Of a stretch of DNA of 64,000 nucleotides, positions 9,525 to 17,919 are shown one piece after another. Both the position numbers and the translations under genes were made by a program. The stretch covers positions 1,911,405 to 1,975,404 of the forward strand of contig NZ_CP093397.1 in NCBI RefSeq assembly GCF_029027585.1. Direction: 5' to 3'. This DNA is from Sulfurimonas sp. Lineage in GTDB: Bacteria; Campylobacterota; Campylobacteria; Campylobacterales; Sulfurimonadaceae. Positions within the stretch are counted from its first letter, which is position 1, and every line of letters begins with the position of its first letter. The notes beneath the pieces were generated by a model. That model did not search any database. It was not told the origin of the DNA and saw nothing but the letters and a program-made list of their open reading frames with translations.

Positions 9525-10658
9525 ATGATAAAAAAATTAAAAGTAATGACTATAGTCGGTACAAGACCAGAGATTATTAGGTTGTCATCTGTAATCGCTA
9601 AACTTGAAGAATCTAATGCGATAGAACATATACTTGTACACACCGGACAAAATTATGACTATGAGTTAAATGAAGTCTTTTTTCATGATTTTAATTTAAG
9701 AAAACCTGATTATTTTTTAAATGCGGCTACTGAAAGTGCAACTGAAACAATAGGTAGAATTTTAATAGCAGTTGATCCAATTATGGAAAAAGAACAACCT
9801 GAAGCAGTTCTAATATTAGGTGATACAAATAGCTGTCTTTGTGCAATACCTGCTAAAAAAAGACATATTCCTATCTTCCATATGGAAGCTGGGAATAGAT
9901 GCTTTGATCAAAGAGTACCAGAAGAGACAAATAGAAAAATAGTTGATCACATTAGTGATATAAATATGACATATAGTGATATAGCAAGAGAGTACTTACT
10001 AAGAGAGGGTCTACCGGCAGATAGAATTATAAAAACTGGTAGTCCAATGTTTGAAGTGATAAATAATAAATTAGATGATATAGAAGCTTCCAGTATTGTC
10101 AATAGATTAAATCTTGAAAAAGGACAGTATTTTGTAATATCAGCTCATCGTGAAGAAAATATAAGTTCAGATAAAAACTTTTTAGATTTAGTTGATACTA
10201 TTAATACTATTGCAGATATTTATAAACTACCAGTAATTATATCCACGCATCCACGAACAAGAAATAAAATAGAGCAATTAGATATTAAATTCAATGATTT
10301 GATTTCATTAATGAAGCCAATGGGTTTTAACGATTATGTTAAATTGCAAAAAGATGCAAAAGCAGTTCTTAGTGATAGTGGAACTATTAGTGAAGAATCT
10401 TCAATATTGAAATTTCCTGCATTGAATATTAGAGAAGCTCATGAAAGACCAGAAGCTATGGAAGAAGCGAGTGTTATGATGGTGGGTTTAGAAAAAACTA
10501 GAGTATTGCAAGCTTTAGAAATAATTGATACTCAAAAAGAAAATATTTTAAGAAATGTAGCTGATTATAGTATGCCAAATGTTTCTGACAAAGTTATAAG
10601 AATAATATTATCATATACTGATTATGTAAATAAAACGGTATGGAAAAAGTTTGAATAA
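9525..10658 (+). CDS. capG: UDP-N-acetylglucosamine 2-epimerase family, CapG/WbjD type
   Basis: 377 residues, WecB-like GT-B fold. MTIVGTRPEIIRLSSVI at the N-terminus, HTGQNYDYELNEVFF, HMEAGNRCFD and SDSGTISEESSIL are the family's diagnostic blocks. After CapE and CapF, the C2-epimerase completes UDP-N-acetyl-L-fucosamine (UDP-L-FucNAc). The start is one base after the capF stop and the end overlaps the next glycosyltransferase by 8 bp, so capE-capF-capG-wbuB read as one coupled unit. A plain WecB (ManNAc) role is possible from the sequence alone; the neighbours decide for CapG. Confidence 0.85.
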   Translation: MIKKLKVMTIVGTRPEIIRLSSVIAKLEESNAIEHILVHTGQNYDYELNEVFFHDFNLRKPDYFLNAATESATETIGRILIAVDPIMEKEQPEAVLILGDTNSCLCAIPAKKRHIPIFHMEAGNRCFDQRVPEETNRKIVDHISDINMTYSDIAREYLLREGLPADRIIKTGSPMFEVINNKLDDIEASSIVNRLNLEKGQYFVISAHREENISSDKNFLDLVDTINTIADIYKLPVIISTHPRTRNKIEQLDIKFNDLISLMKPMGFNDYVKLQKDAKAVLSDSGTISEESSILKFPALNIREAHERPEAMEEASVMMVGLEKTRVLQALEIIDTQKENILRNVADYSMPNVSDKVIRIILSYTDYVNKTVWKKFE

Positions 10659-11841
10659 AAAAATATTAATAGTCACAGAATATTTTTACCCTGAAGAATT
10701 TAAAATAAATGATATTGCACAACAATGGAAAAATAAGGGATATGATGTTGACGTATTAACATCAGTTCCTACCTATCCAGAAGGTAAAATATATAAGGAT
10801 TATAATAATAAATTTTATCAAAAAGATAACTACAATGGTATAAACATTTATAGAGTAAAAGCTGTAACAGGATATAAAGAGAGCCTATTTAAAAAGTTAC
10901 TTAAATATTTTTCTTTTATGTTTTTTGGTAGTCTAGTAGCTCTGTTTATTGGTAAAAAATATGATTATATTTTTGGTTTAAATATGGCTGCTTTAACCGG
11001 AATGGTTCCAGCAGTATTGATAAAAAAATTATATAAAAAGCGTTTAACTTTTTGGACGCAAGATATTTGGCCAGATAGTGTTTATGCTTATGGATTTAAA
11101 AAAACAAAAACACTCTCATTTTTTTTAGATAAATTTGTAAAGTTTATGTACCATAATATAACTTCTATCGCTATATCTGGCAAAGGTTTTGAAGAAAAAT
11201 TAAGACCATATATAAAAAATGATTTAGAGTTTCATTATCTTCCAAATTGGGCAGATGACTTAGATATGAGTCTAGATGCTTTTGAGTTTAGTAAAGAAAA
11301 AAAAGTTCATTTTACATTTGCTGGAAATATTGGAAAAGTGCAAAATCTTGAAAATATTATAAATGCTTTTACTCAACTTCCAGAAGTATGTAAAAATAAA
11401 TCGCAATTAAATATTATAGGTGATGGCTCAAATATAGATGAATTAAAGATAATTAGTAATGATTCTAAAAATATAGTTTTTCATGGAAAAAAACCAAGGG
11501 AAGATATGGCGATGTATTATCAAGGGAGTGACTTTTTAATAGTTTCTTTAGTTGATAAACCAATTTTTAAAGTAACAGTTCCAGCAAAAACACAAACATA
11601 TATAGCAGCAAAAAAACCAATCTTAGCTGTTATTAATGGAGATACAGCAAAGCTTATAAGAGAAAACAACCTAGGTTTTTATGCACATCCAAATAATATA
11701 CAAGAGATAAAAGAAGCTTTTATAAAGTGTATATACTTAACTAAAGATGAGATAGATAAACTTACAAAGAATTGTGAGTATTTAAGTGAAAATACTTTTA
11801 ATAAGGAAAAAATTATTAACTCTCTTGAGGCACTTTTATGA
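10651..11841 (+). CDS. wbuB: Family 4 glycosyltransferase, WbuB-like (probable L-FucNAc transferase)
   Basis: 396 residues. The start KILIVTEYFYPEEFKINDIA and the central TFWTQDIWPDSVYAYGF match the WbuB subgroup, which transfers N-acetyl-L-fucosamine in O-antigen synthesis. The donor-binding domain includes FTFAGNIGKVQNLENII and SLVDKPIFKVTVPAKTQTY. A hydrophobic patch near residues 85-115 probably mediates membrane association. It lies directly behind the three UDP-L-FucNAc synthesis genes, which fits the assigned donor. It overlaps capG by 8 bp and the following membrane transferase by 4 bp. Confidence 0.8.
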   Translation: MNKKILIVTEYFYPEEFKINDIAQQWKNKGYDVDVLTSVPTYPEGKIYKDYNNKFYQKDNYNGINIYRVKAVTGYKESLFKKLLKYFSFMFFGSLVALFIGKKYDYIFGLNMAALTGMVPAVLIKKLYKKRLTFWTQDIWPDSVYAYGFKKTKTLSFFLDKFVKFMYHNITSIAISGKGFEEKLRPYIKNDLEFHYLPNWADDLDMSLDAFEFSKEKKVHFTFAGNIGKVQNLENIINAFTQLPEVCKNKSQLNIIGDGSNIDELKIISNDSKNIVFHGKKPREDMAMYYQGSDFLIVSLVDKPIFKVTVPAKTQTYIAAKKPILAVINGDTAKLIRENNLGFYAHPNNIQEIKEAFIKCIYLTKDEIDKLTKNCEYLSENTFNKEKIINSLEALL

Positions 11842-12800
11842 TATATCTAATCATATTTTTAGCATCTTTAATTCTTACATATTTCATAAAAAATCATGCA
11901 ATTAAAAAGTCACTTTATGTAGAGGTTACTGATAGAAGTTCTCACTCTACTCCAACACCTCATGGTGGAGGAATAGCTATAGCTATAACTTGGTTCTTAG
12001 GTATTTCATACTTTTATTTTACAGATGCTATGGATAGCCCTTTATATTTAGCTTTATTAGTTGGTGTGATTATTTCAGTAGTTTCTTATGTAGATGATTT
12101 ACATGAGCTTAGTGCAAAAGTAAGGTTATTTACTCAAGCATTAGTTGCATTTTTAGGTTTATATTTTTTAGGTGGGTTAGATAGTTTAGACCTTTGGTTT
12201 TTCTCTTTTGAAAATCAAATTATTACAAATATCTTTGCATTTTTTATGATAATTTGGTTTATAAATTTATATAATTTTTTAGATGGTATAGATGGATATG
12301 CTGGAAGTGAGGCTATCTTTTTAGCTTTAGCCGGATACATTCTTCTTGGCGGAAATCATTTTTTAGTTTTGGTTTTTGCAGTTCTTGGTTTTTTAGTTTG
12401 GAATTGGCATAAAGCTAAAATATTTATGGGAGATGTTAGTAGTACTTTACTTGGTTACAATGTAGCAATATTTAGCGTTTACTATGCAAATCAAGAAGCA
12501 ATAAATCTTTGGATATGGATAACTCTTTTTGGAGTCTTTTGGTTTGATGCTACCTTGACTCTTTTTAGAAGATATAAAAATCGTGAACAATTAAGTCAAG
12601 CACATAAAAAGCATGCATACCAAAGACTCAATCAAAGTGGTTGGTCACATGATAAGGTTGTTATGTATTCTATCTTTGTGAATATTGTATTGTTTTGTTT
12701 AGTTTATTTTATATCTAATGTTTTTATAGCATTTTTTATATCGCTTATATTACTTTATACTATTGTGAAATTTGTGGATAGTTGCAAAACTTTTAACTAG
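11838..12800 (+). CDS. Undecaprenyl-phosphate sugar-1-phosphate transferase (WecA/WbpL type)
   Basis: 320-residue polytopic membrane enzyme (about ten helices) of the MraY/WecA superfamily. It starts a lipid-linked glycan by moving a HexNAc-1-phosphate onto undecaprenyl phosphate. Signature blocks seen: HSTPTPHGGGIAIA, SYVDDLHELSAKVRL, the acidic NFLDGIDGYAG, the loop WNWHKAKIFMGDVSSTLLG, and KKHAYQRLNQSGW near the C-terminus. WbpL-type members use UDP-D-FucNAc or UDP-QuiNAc. The downstream PglF/WbpM-type dehydratase makes the matching 4-keto precursor, as in Pseudomonas LPS loci. The start overlaps the preceding GT gene by 4 bp. Confidence 0.85.
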   Translation: MIYLIIFLASLILTYFIKNHAIKKSLYVEVTDRSSHSTPTPHGGGIAIAITWFLGISYFYFTDAMDSPLYLALLVGVIISVVSYVDDLHELSAKVRLFTQALVAFLGLYFLGGLDSLDLWFFSFENQIITNIFAFFMIIWFINLYNFLDGIDGYAGSEAIFLALAGYILLGGNHFLVLVFAVLGFLVWNWHKAKIFMGDVSSTLLGYNVAIFSVYYANQEAINLWIWITLFGVFWFDATLTLFRRYKNREQLSQAHKKHAYQRLNQSGWSHDKVVMYSIFVNIVLFCLVYFISNVFIAFFISLILLYTIVKFVDSCKTFN

Positions 12801-12834
12801 ACTGCCGTGCTACCTTCGCAGCTGCAATCTTTAT

Positions 12835-12865
12835 ATGTATGATATAATATGTATAATAGATACAT
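12835..12865 (+). promoter_or_regulatory. Promoter/operator of the toxin-antitoxin pair
   Basis: An inverted repeat ATGTAT (12835-12840) / ATACAT (12860-12865) brackets a TATAAT at 12843-12848. AAGGAG follows at 12866-12871, seven bases before the antitoxin ATG. An operator overlapping the -10 is what an autorepressing ribbon-helix-helix antitoxin would need. I did not see a strong -35. Confidence 0.4.
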
Positions 12866-12877
12866 AAGGAGTAAGTT

Positions 12878-13111
12878 ATGACTGTTAGAAAAAACTTTTT
12901 ATTTGATGATGAAATAGCTGAGCATCTAGAAGAAATTGCTAAAAAGGAAAATACTACTCAAACTCAAGTTGTTAAAAACTTGATAGAAGAGAAGTATGAT
13001 GAGATTTCTGTTGAAGAGAAGCTAGAAGCACTTCATGCCTTTGCCGGTAGTGGAACAGGTCTTTATGGAGATTTAACGATTCAAAAGATAAAAGCGAATA
13101 TGGATGTATAA
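12878..13111 (+). CDS. CopG-type ribbon-helix-helix antitoxin
   Basis: 77 residues. The N-terminal MTVRKNFLFDDEIAEHLEEIA followed by TTQTQVVKNLIEEKYDE is a strand-helix-helix RHH DNA-binding unit. The C-terminal tail (ALHAFAGSGTGLYGDL) would wrap the toxin. Its stop overlaps the start of a PIN-domain gene by 8 bp, the usual antitoxin-toxin arrangement. It should repress its own promoter (inverted repeat at 12835-12865) and neutralise the toxin. The pair is set inside a glycan operon, between the initiating transferase and the PglF-like dehydratase. Confidence 0.8.
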   Translation: MTVRKNFLFDDEIAEHLEEIAKKENTTQTQVVKNLIEEKYDEISVEEKLEALHAFAGSGTGLYGDLTIQKIKANMDV

Positions 13112-13538
13112 GAAAGTATTTATTGATGCAAATATTTTTATAGATATAAATGATAGAGATAGAAAAACATATCAAAATAGCCTAAAGCTATTAAATTATT
13201 TAACTTTAAACAAGATTGAAATATATACAAGTTGCGATTTAATTACAACTATATACTATATTCTTTCAAAAAAAAGTAAATTAAATGCACTTAATGGGAT
13301 TGAACAAATTAATAAAATTTGTAAAGTAATTGAATTTTCAAATAAAGAAATATCTCAAACTTGTAAGTTAATGAAAAAAAACAATAATTTCACTGACTTA
13401 GAAGATACTATACAATATATATTAGCAAAAAAATTAAATTGTAAACTTATAATATCTAATGATAAAAACTTTTATTCAGAGGAAATAAAACTTATGAATA
13501 GTGAAATTTTTTGTCGTGAGTATCTAAAATGGATATAG
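13104..13538 (+). CDS. PIN-domain ribonuclease toxin (VapC-like)
   Basis: 144 residues with the PIN acidic set: VFIDANIFIDIN near the N-terminus, FTDLEDTIQYILAKKL around residues 95-110, and LIISNDKNF near 122. PIN toxins cut RNA in a Mg2+-dependent way, often initiator tRNA or rRNA; the target here is unknown. The gene follows its antitoxin with an 8-bp overlap and overlaps the downstream pglF-like gene by 10 bp, so toxin mRNA would also carry the glycan gene. The family with CopG-like antitoxins is VapBC-like; other PIN subfamilies cannot be excluded. Confidence 0.8.
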   Translation: MYKKVFIDANIFIDINDRDRKTYQNSLKLLNYLTLNKIEIYTSCDLITTIYYILSKKSKLNALNGIEQINKICKVIEFSNKEISQTCKLMKKNNNFTDLEDTIQYILAKKLNCKLIISNDKNFYSEEIKLMNSEIFCREYLKWI

Positions 13539-15259
13539 ATAAAAGAATATTAAATTTTTTAGTAATTATTAGTTTTACTTTCATCACATTTTGGTGGACA
13601 TTTTTTATATTTCATCAGTCGTTTGATATTGGTATTGTAATAAGTGTAATTATAATCCGTATGATAGCATCTAGACTTATATACAATGATTATTCTCTCT
13701 CATGGTCAAAGGCTTCTCAAAAATCATTTCTTATAAAAAGCATAGTAAATATAGCAGCTTTTTTGATTTATTTACCAATTTTTTATGGAAAAATTAGATT
13801 TTCTTTTATGGTGTCCGAGCTTTTTATATACCTTTTTACTATAAATTTTACTATGTATGCTTATTATTATTTGATAAATAAAAGTAGAGTTCAAAAGACA
13901 AAATTTGTTGTTATTTATGGCGCAGGAAAGGCTGGTATAAAGCTAGAATCAGAGTTTTCTAATAGTGAGTATAAGGTGAGATTTTTTATTGATGATGATA
14001 AGATTATTCAAAATCGTTCCATAGATGCTATTAAGGTTATCTCAAAAGACACATTAAAACAAAATATGATAGATGCTAAGTATGATTTGTTAGTTATTGC
14101 GATGCCATCAGCTCAAAAAGAAGTTATAAAAGAAATATATAATGATTTAAATGAGTATTTTAATGAGATAAAAATCTTGCCTTCAATAGATGAGATACTC
14201 GATTCTAAAGATTTTTCTACTCAACTTCAAGATATTTCGGTAGAAGATTTACTTGCTAGGCATCCAAAAGATTTAGACAAAAAAACAATAAAGAATTTTT
14301 TAGAAAATAAAACCATTTTAGTTACAGGTGCTGGAGGAAGCATCGGTAGTGAGATATGTAGGCAGTGTGAAAGATTTGGTGCTAAAAAGCTTATATTACT
14401 CGATCATAGTGAATATAATCTTTATGCAATAGAACAAGAACTTAAAAATATACAAAATGTTTGCGTGATGCAGAGTGTAGTAAATTTTAATGGTATAGAT
14501 GCTACATTTAAAACACACAAGCCAGATATTGTAATCCATGCAGCAGCTTATAAACATGTCCCACTTGTCGAAGCAAATATACATGAAGGTATTTTAAATA
14601 ATGTGCAAGGTACTAAAAATGTTATAGATGCATCTATAAACAATGGTGTCCAAAAGTTTGTTATGATTTCTACAGACAAAGCAGTAAGACCTACAAATGT
14701 AATGGGAACAACAAAACGCATCTGTGAACTTTATGCGCAAAATTCAAATGGTAATGGCACTGATATAGTAGCAGTTAGGTTTGGCAATGTACTTGGTTCT
14801 AGCGGAAGTGTGATTCCCAAGTTTAAAAGCCAGATAGAAAAAGGTCAAAATATAACTGTAACTCATAAAGACATTACAAGATATTTCATGCTCATTCCAG
14901 AAGCTTGTGAGTTAGTGCTTCAAGCTGGAGCTATTGGGAGTGGTGGAGAGATTTTTATACTAGATATGGGAGAACCTATTAAGATAGTAGATTTAGCTCA
15001 AAAAATGATTGATTTAAGTGGCTCTACTGATATTAATATTGAGTTCACAGGTCTTCGTCCAGGCGAAAAACTTTATGAAGAACTACTCATAGATGAGAGT
15101 GATTGTAAAACAGATTATGAGTCCATAACAGTAGCTAAGCCAACGCTTTATGACATAAATAAGTTAAATAGAGATATAAAAGAGCTAATAAATTGTGAGG
15201 ATAAGTTAGCAAAATTAAAAGATATTGTTCCTGAGTTTAATCATCAGACAAATATATAA
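13529..15259 (+). CDS. Membrane-bound nucleotide-sugar 4,6-dehydratase (PglF/WbpM/FlaA1 family)
   Basis: 576 residues. Four hydrophobic segments occupy about the first 115 residues, then a CoA-binding-like Rossmann domain (VVIYGAGKAGIKLESEF), then the catalytic SDR domain from ~260. Here VTGAGGSIGSEICRQ is the nucleotide loop and STDKAVRPTNVMGTTKRICE the active-site block, with methionine in place of tyrosine as in inverting dehydratases. It makes UDP-4-keto-6-deoxy-GlcNAc for bacillosamine, QuiNAc or FucNAc sugars. With the WbpL-type transferase upstream it probably supplies the first sugar of the repeat unit. No PglE/PglD pair follows, so N-linked glycan bacillosamine is not supported here. 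It converges on the next minus-strand gene. Confidence 0.85.
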   Translation: MDIDKRILNFLVIISFTFITFWWTFFIFHQSFDIGIVISVIIIRMIASRLIYNDYSLSWSKASQKSFLIKSIVNIAAFLIYLPIFYGKIRFSFMVSELFIYLFTINFTMYAYYYLINKSRVQKTKFVVIYGAGKAGIKLESEFSNSEYKVRFFIDDDKIIQNRSIDAIKVISKDTLKQNMIDAKYDLLVIAMPSAQKEVIKEIYNDLNEYFNEIKILPSIDEILDSKDFSTQLQDISVEDLLARHPKDLDKKTIKNFLENKTILVTGAGGSIGSEICRQCERFGAKKLILLDHSEYNLYAIEQELKNIQNVCVMQSVVNFNGIDATFKTHKPDIVIHAAAYKHVPLVEANIHEGILNNVQGTKNVIDASINNGVQKFVMISTDKAVRPTNVMGTTKRICELYAQNSNGNGTDIVAVRFGNVLGSSGSVIPKFKSQIEKGQNITVTHKDITRYFMLIPEACELVLQAGAIGSGGEIFILDMGEPIKIVDLAQKMIDLSGSTDINIEFTGLRPGEKLYEELLIDESDCKTDYESITVAKPTLYDINKLNRDIKELINCEDKLAKLKDIVPEFNHQTNI

Positions 15260-15263
15260 TAGT

Positions 15264-16442
15264 TTAAACTATAACATGCCCCACAAACTTACTCATATTA
15301 TCTAAAATTTCACCACCTTTTCTAAAGCTAAGTCCACAAGCTTCATAGGCAAAAAATACTCCTGCTTGATATTTGTCTTGGTTTTTATCTTCAGCAAATT
15401 CTACATATTGTTGATATATTTTATTGTAGTTGTCGTAAGGTCCATCTCTTTGCTCAACTATAGCTCCATTAGCGTCTATGATTTTTGTATTTGCACCTTC
15501 TCTACCAAAGAGAGTTTTTTCTACTTGTTTTACACCTTTGAGTGGCTCAAAAGAAGTTTCTAAAAGATAAGGAGAATCTGGAAATAAATCATACATAATT
15601 TTCATAATACCCTTAGACTGAAAGAGTAGAGTATATGCAGGATTTAGTACTATTGCTTTTTGATTTTTTATAACATCACTTAGCGTAACAGCAAGTTCAC
15701 TTTCATCAGTTCCTATGTCTTCCCAAGGGTAGAGTTTAAACCAGTATTCATAGTTATTTTCATTTGCATCAAAGATTCCATCTTTATCAAATGTAACATT
15801 TTGTAAGTACTCAAAACTTGTATTAAACCCAGCATCTGTTGCCATTTGTTGAAGTAGTCTTGTTGTAGCTTCTTCTTCATCATCGCCTTGTACACAAGAA
15901 AAAAGTATTTTCCAACCGTCATAATTATCATTAAATGTTGTAACATCTTCATCTAATGTTATTAGTCTTTTAAAATTCTGACTAATAGCTTCGTAAACAT
16001 TGTTAAACTGTTTATTTTCATCCATATTATTTTCTTTGAGTAGCGCCCATTGAAGTAGGGCAGTTTCAAAAAGTGAAGTTGGAGTATCTGCATTAAACTC
16101 TATAAGTTTTATAGGTTTAGCATCTATGCCTCCAGAAAAATCAAAACGGCCATAAATATGCCAGTGAACATCATTTTCCCAACTTTGTTTAATCATTTCA
16201 ACAAGATTAAAAGGAATGCCAAGTTCAAAAAATAGGTCATTTTCTATGACATGCTCTGCTGCCTCAACAAACATATCATAAACTTCGTTACCTGCTTTAT
16301 AATAGGCCTCTGCTTCACCTTGAGATATAACTACTAGTTCATCATTTATATATTTACTTCCATCGCTATCTGTGTGCCAAGTAAAGCCAAGTTTTTCTAG
16401 TGTTTCATCATTTAGTGGATTTAGTTTTTGAAGTTTTATCAT
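15264..16442 (-). CDS. Glutathionylspermidine synthase-like ATP-grasp protein
   Basis: 392 residues, the length of the YgiC/YjfC group, which has the C-terminal synthetase half of Gsp but no amidase. HWHIYGRFDFSGG, KLIEFNADTPTSLFETALLQW, LNPAYTLLFQSKGIMKIM and FFAYEACGLSFRKGG are typical blocks. The fold ligates an amine to a peptide-like carboxylate using ATP. For stand-alone members the true substrate is unsettled. It overlaps the upstream UPF0323 lipoprotein gene by 4 bp, a pairing that suggests joint envelope function, as for the ygiB-ygiC pair of enterobacteria. Confidence 0.8.
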   Translation of the reverse strand: MIKLQKLNPLNDETLEKLGFTWHTDSDGSKYINDELVVISQGEAEAYYKAGNEVYDMFVEAAEHVIENDLFFELGIPFNLVEMIKQSWENDVHWHIYGRFDFSGGIDAKPIKLIEFNADTPTSLFETALLQWALLKENNMDENKQFNNVYEAISQNFKRLITLDEDVTTFNDNYDGWKILFSCVQGDDEEEATTRLLQQMATDAGFNTSFEYLQNVTFDKDGIFDANENNYEYWFKLYPWEDIGTDESELAVTLSDVIKNQKAIVLNPAYTLLFQSKGIMKIMYDLFPDSPYLLETSFEPLKGVKQVEKTLFGREGANTKIIDANGAIVEQRDGPYDNYNKIYQQYVEFAEDKNQDKYQAGVFFAYEACGLSFRKGGEILDNMSKFVGHVIV

Positions 16443-17014
16443 CCGCCGTAGCTTCTACTTCCATACGATGATGATCTAGAATTTCCACCAAAAAAGCTCT
16501 TTCTTGAAGAACTTTTAGCAGATCTTCTTGAATTACTTGAGCGACTGTAGGCACTTTTATTTACACTAGACGCTCGTTGAGAAAAGTTTTTATTATTCAT
16601 CAAAGAGTTACCAATCATATTTCCAAGAAGTGAACCTGCTGCAACTGCTAAAATAGTTCCACCAAGCCCCATACCTCCACTTCCGTTTCCACTTTGTGTA
16701 GTTTCAGAAGTTCCGTTTTGAACTTTTTGATACTCTTGGTCTGCTAAAGCTTTCATCTCATCTTCATTCATAAAACGCTCAATAGTGTTTCCATCTAAAT
16801 CTTTTTCACGAATGATTGCTCTGTTTGGTCCCTCTGTTGGCATCTCTTCAACTACTATATATTTCCCATTTGTTTGTTGCTCTATAACTAAGTAACGATT
16901 TTGTTGTTTTTCTTGTGGAGCTTCACAGCCAGTTAAAACGCTCATCATCATTACACCGGCACTACCAAGTGCAACACCACCAACTATACTTGAAATATGT
17001 TTATTATTCATCAA
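16439..17014 (-). CDS. UPF0323-type lipoprotein
   Basis: 191 residues. A signal peptide ends in the lipobox-like VLTGC with cysteine about 30, so the protein is probably an envelope lipoprotein. The middle (YLVIEQQTNGKYIVVEEMP) resembles UPF0323 proteins of Helicobacter and Campylobacter. A glycine-rich hydrophobic stretch (GMGLGGTILAVAAGSLLGNM) follows, and the C-terminal ~50 residues are a low-complexity Ser/Arg/Gly tail (RSSNSRRSAKSSSRKS). The function is unknown. It is translationally coupled to the glutathionylspermidine synthase-like gene, analogous to YgiB-YgiC. Confidence 0.7.
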   Translation of the reverse strand: MMNNKHISSIVGGVALGSAGVMMMSVLTGCEAPQEKQQNRYLVIEQQTNGKYIVVEEMPTEGPNRAIIREKDLDGNTIERFMNEDEMKALADQEYQKVQNGTSETTQSGNGSGGMGLGGTILAVAAGSLLGNMIGNSLMNNKNFSQRASSVNKSAYSRSSNSRRSAKSSSRKSFFGGNSRSSSYGSRSYGG

Positions 17015-17450
17015 TTAAATCCTTTTTATCTAGTAGTATTATTTTTTTAAGGTCATTATCATAAAAGGTTATTTGAGTTCTTCCATCATAATAAATATCA
17101 CCATAAAATATATGTTTTGCATCTTTTAATACAACATTTTTTTTCATAAGCAACATCTCTCCCAAAGAATGACCAATAGATGGAATAAGAGTTGATAAAG
17201 AAATAGTAAATAAAACTCCAATAACTATAAAACTAAATTTATTATTATCAATATATGTCACTATAAAGCCTAAAATGGCACTAAAAAGAGTATAAATGAA
17301 AATGTTTTGATTATCCGCAAATAAAATATTGTAATACAAGTCAATATTGTAAAAGTCGATATAACCTTGTTTAATCCCTAAAAATATAAAAAAATCTAAA
17401 ATAAATGTGAAGAAAATACCTGTTAAAAATGCTTGAAAAATTTTTGTCAT
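17004..17450 (-). CDS. Small integral membrane protein, unknown function
   Basis: 148 residues with about four hydrophobic segments: IFFTFILDFFIFLGIK, IFIYTLFSAILGFIVTYI, SFIVIGVLFTISLSTL and a weaker one. A soluble C-terminal stretch (DIYYDGRTQITFYDNDLKK) follows. I do not recognise a family. It overlaps the following lipoprotein gene by 11 bp and is 1 bp from the upstream Sua5-like gene, so it belongs to the carB-sua5 transcript. Confidence 0.6.
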   Translation of the reverse strand: MTKIFQAFLTGIFFTFILDFFIFLGIKQGYIDFYNIDLYYNILFADNQNIFIYTLFSAILGFIVTYIDNNKFSFIVIGVLFTISLSTLIPSIGHSLGEMLLMKKNVVLKDAKHIFYGDIYYDGRTQITFYDNDLKKIILLDKKDLIDE

Positions 17451-17451
17451 C

Positions 17452-17919
17452 TTATTTTTTCCTTTTTATTTGGTTTATTTTAAAAAGAGAAGAAGAACTT
17501 AGCTCTCTTAAACCATCTTTATTTTCTATTATTATATCAGCTTTTTCTTCACAAAATTCACGATTGAAATTTTTACCTGTTTCGTTTGCTGAAGTTGAGT
17601 AATGCCAAGATATATCTCTAAAGATTTGAGAGTTTATGGAGTTGTTGGCTATTCTAAAAGCTATGTTTTTTACAATAAAGCTACTTTTGTTTGCACGACG
17701 CAAAGAGTTTTTAAATTTCTCTGGAATTCTTGGACCAAGTTTGTTAAGTTTTTTTAAATCTTTAAAAATTTTTATAAAACTTTTAGAAGGTTTCCTGTTT
17801 TTTATCTCTTGAAGTTTTTTAGCATTTTGAGATGAAAAACCGACAGTAGTATCGCTTTGGCAAAGGACAACCTTCTCGCTTATGCGAGAAAGTCTTGAAG
17901 TGCAGTTGAACTTGTCCAT
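17452..17919 (-). CDS. Short Sua5/YciO/YrdC-family protein
   Basis: 155 residues, shorter than canonical TsaC (~190) but like the reduced Sua5/YrdC proteins of Campylobacterota. [20 protein letters not shown] is the family's first block (the 'TDT.G' region); [20 protein letters not shown] and [13 protein letters not shown] (the conserved STSAN motif) follow. The family makes threonylcarbamoyl-AMP for tRNA t6A. Whether this short form is catalytic is uncertain. The only available ATG makes the gene overlap the 3' end of carB by 40 bp, which indicates coupling. Confidence 0.7.
   Translation of the reverse strand: MDKFNCTSRLSRISEKVVLCQSDTTVGFSSQNAKKLQEIKNRKPSKSFIKIFKDLKKLNKLGPRIPEKFKNSLRRANKSSFIVKNIAFRIANNSINSQIFRDISWHYSTSANETGKNFNREFCEEKADIIIENKDGLRELSSSSLFKINQIKRKK

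Noticed and set aside
13529-15259. Start of a pgl N-glycosylation locus
   Set aside because: No PglB, PglE, PglD or other pgl genes follow; the context with a WbpL-type transferase fits O-antigen-type synthesis better.
15259-15272. Palindrome ATAGTTTAAACTAT at the convergent end of the PglF-like gene and the ligase gene
   Set aside because: AT-rich with weak pairing and no T-run; it may be chance in such DNA, so I do not call a terminator.
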